The position numbers and the translations under genes were made by a program. Positions 10,401-19,541 of a stretch of 64,000 nt of DNA are shown here, one piece after another (within the stretch, counting starts at the first letter, position 1; the number at the start of each line of letters is the position of its first letter). The DNA is from Telopea speciosissima. Its lineage: Eukaryota; Streptophyta; Magnoliopsida; Proteales; Proteaceae. Location of the stretch: contig NC_057925.1 of assembly GCF_018873765.1 (NCBI RefSeq), forward strand, positions 46,965,010 through 47,029,009. Direction: 5' to 3'. The notes under the pieces were generated by a model, which was not told the DNA's origin, ran no database searches, and was given only the letters and a program-made list of their open reading frames with translations.

Positions 10401-13400
10401 TGGTATGGTCATGTTCAACGGAGGTCTATGGACGCCCTAGTAAGGAGGAGTGATATGATCCCGATTGAAGGAGCTAAAAGAGCTAGGGGCAGGCCTAAAA
10501 TGACCATAGAAGAAGTTGTGAGGAAGGACATGCATAGTCTAGGCCTTGTACCAAGCATGACCCCAAATAAAGCCTATTGGAGGGCAAGGATCCATGTGGC
10601 AGACCCCATTTAGCTGAGATTCTCCTGACTTGCTGGGCTGTGCCTCTTTTCTCTTACTTGCGTCTTTCATCTTTCATTTGTCATTGTCCATTTTTCTTCC
10701 TTCACCTCATTCCACATCCCTCATTCTCTCATCTTTTCATTCCCCCTTTTTTTGTTATACCTCAGTTTTCCCTATTTTGTTTTGTTTGGATCCATGTAGC
10801 CAAACCCATTAAGTTGGGATAAGGCTGAGTTTGTTGTTGTTGTTTGTAGTGTCTTGACACTGATCTCTTTGTGGAGCTTTCAACTCTTTTGAATCACGAA
10901 GCGCTCTAAAAGTTGTTATTGACTAGTATCTGGCTTCAATCGGTAAACTTTCATTTCACAAAGCCACTTGATAGTTCGATAAGCCAAAGAAAGATAGAAA
11001 TGCTTTCTCTCAGTTTAGTTTCTTTTATTTGAAACATAGGGAAGTTCTTGGGCCTTAATTAGGTTCCTCAGCTGCTTTGTTCTTATGTTTAAGAAGAGGG
11101 GGGGGGGTGCTCCTTCTCAACTCTTGAGTTTTTCAATTTCTTGGGAAGATTTCAATTGAAAGAAAATATTTAAAGAAATGCTCACATCAAACCATTTAAA
11201 TGAGGTGAAACAGTCTAGTGTTTATACTGAAAAGAGATTCGATTCGGAACTATTATATGTCCAAGGTCCAATATTGAAATCATTTCAAAGGGTTTCCCTG
11301 ACTTTGTCCGTGTCAACAAACAATTCGAAATATCTTGACTTTTTTAGAACAGGTCCGAGTCAAATAGCAATGATTCGAAGCACTTCTTTTTACACTATTT
11401 CGGAAACCTAAGGACTCAATCATATGGATATGTAAAATACAAGATTTCCAATCCTAAGAGGAGAAGGAGGGAAACGGATACTCAATTTCAAGTGAGTAAA
11501 CAGAATTCCATACTTGATCTCATAGATACATATAGAATTCTGTGGAAAGTCGTATGTACAGTTTGGAAAGCCGTATTCCAAAATAAGTGATTTTAGTCCT
11601 TCTAAAAAGAAAACTGATTCTTAAACCTCTTTCACGCTCATGTCACGTCAAGGTACTGTAGAAGAAAAAACTGCAAAATCCGATCCAATTTATCGTAATC
11701 GATTAGTTAACAAGTTGGCTAACCGTATTCTGAAACATGGAAAAAAATCATTGGCTTATCAAATTATCTATTGAGCAGTGAAAAAGATTCAATGAAAGAC
11801 AGAAACTATCTACGATCTGTTTTACGTCAAGCAATACGTGGAGTAACTCCCGATATAGCAGTAAAAGCAAGACGTGTAGGCAGATCGACTCATCAAGTTC
11901 CCATTGAAATAGGGTCTACACAAGGAAAAGCACTTGCCATTCATTGATTATTAGGGGGCATCCCGAAAACGACCGGGTCGAAATATGGCTTTCAAATTAA
12001 GTTCCGAATTAGTGGATGCTGCCAAAGGGAGTGGCGATGCCATACGCAAAAAGGAAGAGACTCATAGAATGGCAAATAGAGCTTTTGCTCATTTTTCGTT
12101 AATCCATGAACACGATCTATATAGACACATAGATCCATAAATCTCGATCGGAAAAGAATCAATAGAAAAAAAATAATCAGAATTGATCGATATCTTTCTC
12201 GAAACAAACAAAAAGGAAACAAAAGATGAAACATAAATCATGGATCAACTAAGTCCTCTCGGGGGCTTGCTTAAGAATAAGAAAGAGGAATCTCATGTAA
12301 ATACCGAGGAGTAAGATTTGATCCTATTCATGGGGATTCTGTAAATATCTCATTCCAAAAATAGAAAGTTCGTAACAATTGGGACTTTTTTGGAGATGGG
12401 ATGCAGTTAATAATTCATGATCTGGCTTGTACAAAATGAAAACTTCATTCTCGATTCTACAAGAAGTTTTATGAAATCGTTTCATTTGCTTCTCTTCTAT
12501 GGAAGTTTCATTTTCCCAGAATGTATCCTAATTTTTGGTCTAATTCTTCTTCTGATGATCGATTCAGCCTCTATTCAAAAAGATATACCTTGGTTATATT
12601 TCATCTCTTCAACAAGTTTAGTAATGAGCATAACCATCCTATTGTTCCAATGGAGAGAAGAACCTATGATTAACTTTTCAGGAAATTTCCAAACGAACAA
12701 TTTCAACGAAATCTTTCAATTTCTTATTTTACTATGTTCAATTCTATGTATTCCTCTATGTTCAATTCTATGTATTCCTCTACAGGCATTCAAAGTGTAG
12801 TTTGGTCTCGAGTCAGGTCAGAGCAGAGTGAGGAGCGTCGTCGGGATTAGTGAGCCCATAGGGCTTTCAATCTCCTGCTGCTAAGCTCAACTCACTCTAG
12901 TCAAAGTTTGGATATCCTATAGTCATTTCAATATTGAAATTAATTGCTTGCCCCGCTCCAGAAGAAAGAAAAGCTTGAAACGTAACGGAAGTCGGCCTAG
13001 TATTAGTGCTGCGCCCGTATGGAGCGAAGAAGCTGATATCGCTGTTGGCCTGCTATCCGCATGCAAGCAAGAATAGCAATTGTTGATACCAATCTCTCTA
13101 CCTTATGTAGTCGACGCCACCTTCACAATTTCTGGTGTTTTCGTATATCTTTGCACAGAGCTAAGATAAGCATCTTGCTTCGTTTTCAGCGTTTGTGCAA
13201 TATTTTGCAGAGTGCAGATTTCTATATCATATTTTTTTTTATTGACATGTTAAAATTCACCAGAGTATGATCTCATGTGCTGAGTATACGCATGCATGCA
13301 TCTCTGCTCTCCTGTTACCCATCACTGTTATCATACTTTAAGATAGAACGATGCACTGAGTATGTAATATGAAAAATTCGCAAAAAGTATATAATTTTTG

Positions 13401-13761
13401 TTTAACTTGCACTTCTATATTATTGCATTTACTCATCTTTAATGTTTTAACTTGGTCTGGTAGTTATTACTTGTAAAAGAAAGTGTAACTTTGTTGGCTT
13501 AGGTTCACAGTTTCATCAGTGTATATTAGTACCTCCTCCCTGGGGGATGGCAAGCACCACTGTTTACCTAAATTTTAGATACACTACAAATCAATTGGCA
13601 TTTAAGTGTACTATTTTTTTTTTTCTCCCTATTTTTAGGACCCCCTAAACTCGATGGCGATACTTTGTGATGCAAAGCTTCATGAACTTATTGGATGTGA
13701 AAGCATTTCTGCATTGGGTATGTCAGAGATTCTGGTGCGCCATTTCTTCAAACGATCATGA
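1446..13761 (+). CDS. DEK_C and tandem SWIB/MDM2 domain protein (UAF30/SPP27 type)
   Basis: Exons at 1446-1891, 2853-2964, 3076-3247, 3334-3524 and 13639-13761 join in frame to 1044 nt (347 aa). Residues 5-65 look like a DEK_C domain. A Gln/His-rich linker follows at about 75-95. The first SWIB domain is at about 164-243 (motifs [30 protein letters not shown]) and the second at about 270-347, ending in LVRHFFKRS. Family members are nuclear: SWIB/MDM2 domains occur in SWI/SNF BAF60 subunits and in yeast UAF30, part of the rDNA upstream activation factor. A chromatin or rRNA-transcription role is inferred. The second SWIB domain is split by a 10.1-kb intron (3525-13638), but exon 5 continues it exactly (VNQLE then [11 protein letters not shown]). 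Intron 1 has an unusual GTTCGC donor, but the family sequence supports the junction. The start is the first ATG giving the DEK_C frame. Confidence 0.9.
3661..4850 (+). repeat. LTR-like repeat, copy 1
   Basis: Starts TG and ends CA just before the primer-binding-like site at 4855. It matches 5587-5915 plus 7265-8164 (copy 2, interrupted) and 9919-10185 (copy 3, truncated). It is the only uninterrupted copy. Confidence 0.55.
4851..5586 (+). other. Internal region 1 of the array, unidentified coding-like content
   Basis: It begins with the primer-binding-like site and matches 8165-9918 once the insertion at 8414-9455 is removed. Peptide-like stretches are shared by both copies although frames are broken: FTCARHS.FKDWL near 5190-5225 and VIVGEASID with TTTMN.LHIEF near 5355-5430. 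No standard gag, RT or integrase motif is visible. It may be a captured host gene piece or decayed element sequence; I do not recognise it. Confidence 0.4.
5916..7264. mobile_element. Non-autonomous DNA transposon nested in LTR copy 2
   Basis: About 1.35 kb interrupts the second LTR copy, which is continuous in copy 1. The ends are inverted: GGTTAGTTAAAACG at the left and CGTTTTAACTAAC at the right. Subterminal TTTTAAACGG words recur near both ends. Flanks AGTAGGAATC and GGTTGGAATC look like an imperfect 10-bp target duplication. No transposase frame is seen; the centre (6669-7050) is GA-rich with short direct repeats. MULE-like or hAT-like, not decided. Confidence 0.6.
8414..9455. mobile_element. 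hAT-type non-autonomous element with 8-bp target duplication
   Basis: A 1042-bp insertion in internal region 2. It is flanked by perfect 8-bp direct repeats CTCTCAAC (8406-8413 and 9456-9463), and copy 1 of the array shows the uninterrupted site. Terminal inverted repeats are CAAGGTTTAAAG and CTTTAAACCATG (one mismatch). An 8-bp duplication and CA-starting short TIRs fit hAT. The inside is full of GTATCGGTA/CGATAC words, densest at 9165-9440, and has no transposase. Confidence 0.8.
9919..10185 (+). repeat. LTR-like repeat, copy 3, truncated
   Basis: It follows copy 1 from GGAGCAGTTCTTTGG for about 265 bp, then stops abruptly at about 10185 where organelle-like sequence begins. The rest of the LTR is not found downstream of that block, so the join probably involved a deletion. 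Confidence 0.55.
10331..10851 (+). mobile_element. 5'-truncated LINE with 13-bp target duplication
   Basis: An open frame at 10353-10613 encodes the C-terminal end of a non-LTR retrotransposon polyprotein ([25 protein letters not shown]). The 3' end reads GGGATAAGGCTGAGTTTG followed by a short (TTG)n tail, as in plant RTE-like LINEs. Exact 13-bp direct repeats TCTTGACACTGAT flank it (10318-10330 and 10852-10864). It is a typical dead 5'-truncated insertion, and it landed inside the organelle-like block, so it is younger than that block. Confidence 0.85.
11160..11600 (+). pseudogene. rps12: Plastid rps12 3' intron and exon remnant
   Basis: The sequence directly upstream of rps7 resembles the end of the plastid rps12 group II intron: CGTATGTACAGTTTGG at about 11551 looks like its domain V region. 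It collapses into CCAAAATAAG near 11578, the last codons of rps12. About 50 bp, including most of the short last exon, are missing. The left limit of plastid sequence is uncertain. The open frame at 11178-11411 lies inside this intron sequence and is not a gene. Confidence 0.5.
11640..12102 (+). pseudogene. rps7: Plastid ribosomal protein S7 pseudogene
   Basis: It starts at ATG 11640 ([20 protein letters not shown]) and ends at TAA 12100-12102, so it covers the whole gene. It is broken: TGA near 11772 (an Arg codon in rps7), a second TGA near 11793, a small deletion near 11808, CATTGA near 11942 where rps7 has Arg-Trp, and a 6-bp loss near the 3' end. Several lesions are C to T or G to A changes, as expected for methylated organelle DNA decaying in a nuclear genome. 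Plastid S7 is a 30S head protein; this copy cannot make it. Confidence 0.85.
12417..12784 (+). pseudogene. ndhB: Plastid ndhB 5' fragment
   Basis: ATG at 12417 opens about 120 codons matching the N-terminus of plastid NADH dehydrogenase-like subunit 2 ([46 protein letters not shown]). The frame is still open but stops matching after CIPL at about 12784, where mitochondrion-like sequence starts. A short in-frame repeat of TTCAATTCTATGTATTCCTC (12738-12781) is a local duplication. Only the first quarter of the gene is present, without the intron or exon 2. Confidence 0.85.
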
Positions 13762-14345
13762 TGTCCTCTAGTGTTGACTGGTTGGTGAAGTCCTCAACTT
13801 TGCAATCTCTTTGTGTTTCATGTCTACTTTGGAATATCTAATGTACTAAATAACATGTCCTACTTTTGGTATGGTATCTCCCTATGTGGTTGCTCCTTTC
13901 ATATGATTGGCTTGATACCTGTAATCTAATTTTTACGTTGTTACCTGCTGCATTCAATTTTCAAATGAACAGTTTCTATTCATCAGTTAATATATTCTTC
14001 GATATTTTCCAATGAAACAAACATTTTTTTGGTGGGGGAAAGGGGGGGGGAGTGTGTGTGCTAAGCATTTGGTTTTATCTGTACTTATCATCAGATTGTG
14101 TTATTGTCTATGCAAGTACTTATAACATGTCCTAGATTAGTGGCAACTTGGTTGTTCCAATGAAGTCGAAGTGTCTAGTGTGATGTGAATTCGTATAGGC
14201 GGATGTTGCTGGATGTTCCTTAGGTGAGTGTACTCTGCTTGACATCCACCTCATCCAAGGTATAGAAGAGTACAATGACTTCCAGGTAGATTTTTAAGTT
14301 ACATTTTTTTTTTTTTCAGTTAACATTCTTCGTAATTAGGAATTA
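13762..14345. other. 3' flank of the SWIB gene, no gene seen
   Basis: AT-rich sequence after the stop codon, probably 3' untranslated region and downstream DNA. A G-rich run lies at 14030-14060. Nothing else is recognised. Confidence 0.4.
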
Positions 14346-14530
14346 GGAAGGGGACAACACTTGGTGTAATGGTAGAAGCTCAGTCTGTCAGTGAAGTCAC
14401 AAGGTTGAGCCTGAGTAGTCGCTTTGTGCAAAAAAAGGCAAAGGTTAGGATGGACTCTAGGCCACCCCTCTTACAACTGCAAAAGCGGGACTTGCACCGA
14501 GTTATGGTCCCTCTCTTTCTTTTTATATAT
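14346..14530 (+). mobile_element. tRNA-derived SINE
   Basis: The left part has an RNA polymerase III box A-like segment (TTGGTGTAATGGTAGAAG at about 14364) and a box B-like segment (GGTTGAGCC at about 14403). The right part (GGGACTTGCACCGAGTTATGG, then a T-rich tail) is like plant Au-type SINEs. Length about 185 bp fits. No clear target duplication was found. Confidence 0.6.
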
Positions 14531-17500
14531 AATTGAGGATCTTCACATGTTATTTTGCACATTAGCGCTTGGGTAATACCTATGCGCTTAGGTTGTGTCT
14601 GCTGCATAGAACCATTAGTGGACCTTGGATACAAGCCACTTCTAGGCTATGCTTTTAACACTGGGCAATGCTTGATTGGTTTAAGGGCTGTAAATGGAGT
14701 GAATTCAAATTGGATCTTGATTTATCATAATTCAATTTGATTATACTCGATCGATACTTCACCATGATTTAACATCTGAAGGGTTCTTTGTTTGACTATT
14801 CAAATTTAAAATTCAAATCCTTGATATCCAATCAACCACTCATTGAATGGCTCAGCAATCAGGGTGAATGGAATTGGTGTTTACATAGATCTCTTATTAA
14901 AACTGCCTTAAACTTTTTTAGGTAAAATATCAATGAAGAAAATGAAGGTGTGTTTAATCAGAATGGGATCGTAACAAAGAAGGAAGAGTTTTAGTTTGCT
15001 TATCCATGGTAGAGCCCCCTTGACCACTAGTGCCACTACCGCTGCCACTGTCATCTTCAATATTTTGAGAAACTTGTCGAATGAGAGAAGTTAAATCTCT
15101 TAACATTTTTGTTGTTGCTTGTTACTAGGATTGAGGATCACTAATTTGATGCAGGCATAAAAAGATACACTCACTGTCACACTTCACAACCCCTCCATGG
15201 GAGAGGGAAACCTCTGTAACCTGGAATCTTTGCATTGTCTTGTTCTACATTTTGGCTAGTAATTTCTCAGGCTGAATTAGTTTCAATTAGTGTTTCGAGT
15301 GATAGCACATTCTGCACCTCATTTGACTCTTTTTTTTCACTTGGATTATTATCTTCGAAGATTTTGGGAATTCAGACCATATCACTAGCTCCATTGACTT
15401 CCAGTGTGATCTCTAATTAGTAACCGATATTCTTTCTGGTGTTGCTTGCAGGTGTAAAGCATCGATGCTGACTAGTCAGTTCTTACAGTAGAGCAGATAC
15501 TTTTAAGAAGATATCATTTGGATTTTATGTGCTGTGATTGATTAGATGCTAAGTTGTTCTTCAGACTCATTTATGAGCAAGATGAAAGTATACTCTGGGC
15601 CAATGGTGAGGAATATGTTGTGTAGTTAAAGCCATGGTCCTGGATTCAGGTTTTCTCACTGAGTATCTTAGGGTACAGTTCAGTTCCTTTGTTACTTATT
15701 TCTAACCACCTAAAATCTAGAAAAGAGAAGATAACAAGAAAACTTTCAGGGAGTGATTAAATCCTGATACTAACATCTACAGAAGATCACCCAATTTCAC
15801 TCCTGATTTGTCAAGAAGCATTCAATCAAATCTAAAATTGGGTGGCATAAGCATCAACAGGAAAGTCTTATCGCGTATGACTATATATTTTTCTTGTTGA
15901 AGGTATTGCCCACATTTCTGTGTAGCATGAAGTGAATAGTGGTATACGAGAATCAACCTCCATGAATGGGATCTGTCTCTGCAACTGAGTGAACCATTTG
16001 GAAAAGGAACCACTTGAACTCCTTCTCCTGCCCGAACGACTCCTAATGAGTTATGACCTTGTATATTGGTCTTGTGATGCAGAGAGAGTGCGAAGCCATA
16101 GGAAGGTGGGAAGGGCCTCTTTCCTATTCCAGAAAAGAGTATGTGACGCCATAGATAGGTTTTGGAACAGAAGGTGGTGCCACCATGTTTTCTCCCGTCA
16201 CATAAAGTTTGACCAATTTTTCCTTATAACTTTTTATAGTCTGTTGGGCTAAAATTTATTACATGAACTAAAGGGTTGATGCAGCTTAAGCTATCGTGTG
16301 GTATATATTGATCAACTATGAAAGTTTTGGGAGGGTGTTTCCTATCACCCCGTGATGCCCCTTGTTGGTTCAATTAATAGGTGGGCAGAGAGGTCCTTTC
16401 AGAGAGAGGAGGATAGAGAAATAGAGAATGCCTTGGGCTACACTCCTGGACAGGAATCATTTCTCCAATAAGATTTAGGATCGGTTTTTGTACATGGCTT
16501 TGTATGGTACATGGTCGTGTTTTCAACCATTAGATAAGTATGACCTGTACAATACATGATTTCTCATCCCCATCCAATGGTTGAAAGCACTGCACTTTGT
16601 TTGGAATTTTTTCGTCCCATGTTTTCAAACACGTACATCCTTGGTATTTTGTAGGGAAATAATACATGTTTTTCACCTTTTTTTGCCTATCCCATTTTTA
16701 TCCGGCAAACAAACGGGCCCTAAAGAAATCATGGGAAAAGGAAAAGATGTCTTCTTCCTTGCATCAATAACCCATAGCGGAAAACCAGAATTAAAGCACG
16801 AGAGAAATCTTTCTCAATATTGATCCAATCAACCTGAAATTTGGGACTAGATAGCTATTGTAATGCTCTATCAAACCTGACTAATAAGCATTTGATTTAA
16901 TTATTGTATCTAATCAACCAACACCTTAATGTGTTTCTATGTGTGTGGTTAGTGTACCATCCATGCCCATTTATACCCCTATTTCATGTATAGACATCTA
17001 TGAGGAAAAACCCCCAAGCAATTGAGATCAAACCAGATCGGAATAATCTCTGCGGAGGATGATCTGGGCAGCCTGCAGAGGATGCAGGGGCCCTCCACAT
17101 TGATCCTCCGCAGAGGCTAATACAGCCTGGATTCGATTAGCCTTATGTTGGATCACTTAGGTTCGAGCCTAGGGCTCCACACTGAGTTAACCCAGTCTAT
17201 TTATGACCTAAGGGGTTTAACTAAACCCTAAGATGTGTAGCCTAAGTCCTATTTGGAACCTTATGTGTTTAAAACTCATTTTGGATCCTAAAACACCCCA
17301 AGCAAATGAGCTCAATTCTGTACCAAACTTGAGGTATATAGGAAAATAATCATTCATTCGGATGTTTCAGCAAATTTTCAAATCATATAACCATTTTCAT
17401 CATATTTTCCCACCGGGATATTTTAATCATTTTATATGAATGATTTGTAGACATTTTAGGAAATTCGTGAGACTCAACAAATCTGTAGATACAAAATCCC

Positions 17501-18002
17501 ACGTCTCAAAGGATATTCATCATCGTCAAAGCAACCTCAAAGATGATAAAATGATCTTTTATTTTCTTTCTACATTTAGTTTAACTCCCTTCTTCCCCCT
17601 GATCCTTGTGATCATTCTTTCTCTTTCTCCCCCTATCAAGTTCTTCTGCAATTTCTTGTAACAGTGGCACTTCCTTTGTATGTGCCTATACCAGGAACCA
17701 ATAGAAGTTCTTGATTTCACATCTCACATGACAAAGACCACTATAGGAATAAAGATTTATCTTATGGTAAGTAATTCTTTAAACGTTACACTTAGGAGAG
17801 CCGGTCTTTGAATCATGATCACGAACATTAATGGTTCATGCACAACTGTGTAGGAAACCTTTTGCCATAAAAATTTATCCAAATGCCCAATATCAACCTG
17901 ATTGATGTTTTTCCTTTTTTTTTTTTTTTTTTTCGTCCTTGTAATTAATATCCTCAATTGCAGAAGGGACACACTAGTTATCAGTTAATTAATAAGGGAA
18001 AC
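14531..18002. other. Intergenic, mostly unrecognised
   Basis: No gene is supported. The only structure is an inverted repeat at 17048-17117: CTCTGCGGAGGAT and its complement ATCCTCCGCAGAG about 40 bp apart, possibly a small MITE. Short open frames (for example 15989-16252) match no family I know. Confidence 0.4.
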
Positions 18003-18003
18003 T

Positions 18004-18160
18004 GTTTCTTGTGGGGGGGAGTGTGGCCCTAGCATGCTCACTAGGAAGCATCAGACCGGCCGTCATTTTTGTCTTCAGGGCAGGGAGATCATTTTGCCAC
18101 TTTCTGTGTCTTGACCTCCTCTATGTCAGGGCATGAGCGGTGTACTCTCCAATAAGAAAC
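18004..18160. repeat. MITE-like element, GTTTCTT family
   Basis: Ends are inverted: GTTTCTTGTGGGGGGGAGTG at the left and CACTCT-like CCAATAAGAAAC at the right. The left end resembles the element at 53057-53338 (GTTTCATGTGGGGGAGTGTGG), so they may be one family. No target duplication is evident. Confidence 0.4.
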
Positions 18161-18264
18161 TTTTCTCCAATTAATAATCACTAGTAGGAAGGAGAAAGGT
18201 GCTAATTTCCATTTACCTTTGGATCTAGGGTTGGAGTTCTATTATTTCCAAAGGTACACAGATC

Positions 18265-18980
18265 AACAATCAAGTGTTAGGCCTGAGTGCATTCATTGGG
18301 TGGTACTTGTGGATTGCCCAAAATGATAGAGTCTTCAACAACAAGTTTTGGACTCTAGGGGATTTGATCAAGACATTGGAAAAAACTCACTCGGAGTTCT
18401 GGACAGCAAACTTCAAGCCCCCACCGATCTCTCCTTGTCTGTAGCCTTGAAGACCTCCTTCTTGGTGCCCTCCCCCAGAGGGTTCATTCAAGTTGAATTG
18501 TGATGCTTCCCTTCCTCCCAAGTGCAACAAAGGGGGCCTCGACTTCATAATGAGAGATCATCAGGGTACTTGCCTTCTTGCTGTCTTGGAGTCTCGGACC
18601 ATGCTTCCTTTCCAAGTACTGCTCTTGGAGAAGCGTTAGCAATGAGATTTGGGATGTTATACGCCATTGCAGAAGGCTTTGAATATCTCATTGTAGAATC
18701 AAACTGTAAGGAGCTCATTCAATTCATAACCCACTCCCTGCATCCCCCTCCCCCTTTGTTCTCTCACCGTTGGTTAAGGACAACTAGCATTTGGGGGGCT
18801 ATTTCTTATCCTCGTCCTTTATGTATGCTTCAAGAGAAGTCAACCTTGTGGCTGATACTCTTGCTCGAAAGGCCTTGTCATATTTGTGTATGACAATCTG
18901 GCCACATTCCATTCCTTTGCTCCTTGATCTCTGTCACAAGGATGCCTTGGCTTTTACACGATCATCTAATGAATAAGTTT
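18265..18980 (+). pseudogene. LINE RNase H-like domain remnant
   Basis: Pieces in several frames follow the plant RVT_3/RNase H-like domain found at the end of plant LINE polyproteins: SFKLNCDASLPPKCNKGGL then MRDHQGTCLL (about 18486-18570), EALAMRFGMLYAIAEGFEYL and ESNCKELIQFI (18630-18735), and REVNLVADTLARKALSYL (about 18832-18885). Frames change between the blocks, so it is dead. The upstream part (18272-18400, WIAQNDRVFNNK) also fits the LINE C-terminal region. Confidence 0.65.
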
Positions 18981-19532
18981 CTTCCCAACCAAAAACAAAA
19001 AAAGGAAGGAGAAGGTACAAACAAGCACATTATCCTTGTAGGTCATCGTCTTGTAATTTAAATATAGAAAAATATTGTACACACTACCATGTAGTACATG
19101 TCCTCTCATTCTCCTGCCTCTTTATTTAGATACCTTTCTCTCTCTCTCTTTCTCTCTCTCTCCTCACCCTTAACCTTGTGGCTCCTCCTATGTGAGTCTC
19201 TCCTTTATTTGGCATGAGAATATACCAAACTTATCGCCTTACCTCTTGCTAAGGGAAGGCGGGAAGCCCTTTCCTCTTCTTAATCTATGCTTAACAGTTT
19301 GTTGTTGTTCTCCTACCTGCAAATTTCGATAAGGAATTGATTAAGGGCAGCCCTTTGTCAAAAGGGCAACCTAGATAATGTTAGATATAGCGACCCCTAA
19401 AAATACACGCCATGTGTATTTGAGGAATAAGAAAATCATTTCTTTTTTGATAACAGAATAAGGGAGTCATTTCAAAATGGGAAAGAGAGAGATAAGACAC
19501 ATAGGATGCTTCTTTAAAATTTTAAAGCATGT
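18981..19532. other. Intergenic with CT microsatellite
   Basis: Non-coding. A (CT)n tract lies at 19134-19165. Nothing else is recognised. Confidence 0.5.
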
Positions 19533-19541
19533 TAAAAATAA

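Larger units (their letters stand above)
10190..13060. other. Organelle-derived DNA block (plastid core, mitochondrion-like flanks)
   Basis: Between the truncated LTR and exon 5 lies foreign-looking sequence. The core (about 11160-12784) is plastid DNA in the plastid gene order rps12 3' end, rps7, ndhB 5' end. The right flank (12790-13060, for example GGAAGTCGGCCTAG and GCTGCGCCCGTATGGAGCG) and the left flank (10190-10330 joined to 10852-11100) look like plant mitochondrial non-coding DNA. Plastid segments are common inside plant mitochondrial genomes, so one transfer from mitochondrion to nucleus would explain it. The plastid identity is well supported; the mitochondrial flanks are an impression from base composition and style. 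Confidence 0.5.

Noticed and set aside
11178-11411. 77-codon open frame as a possible gene
   Set aside because: It lies in plastid rps12 intron-like sequence and has no protein family match I can name.
12417-12800. ndhB as a working gene
   Set aside because: Only about the first 120 codons of a roughly 510-codon plastid gene are present, beside a broken rps7. It is a transferred fragment.
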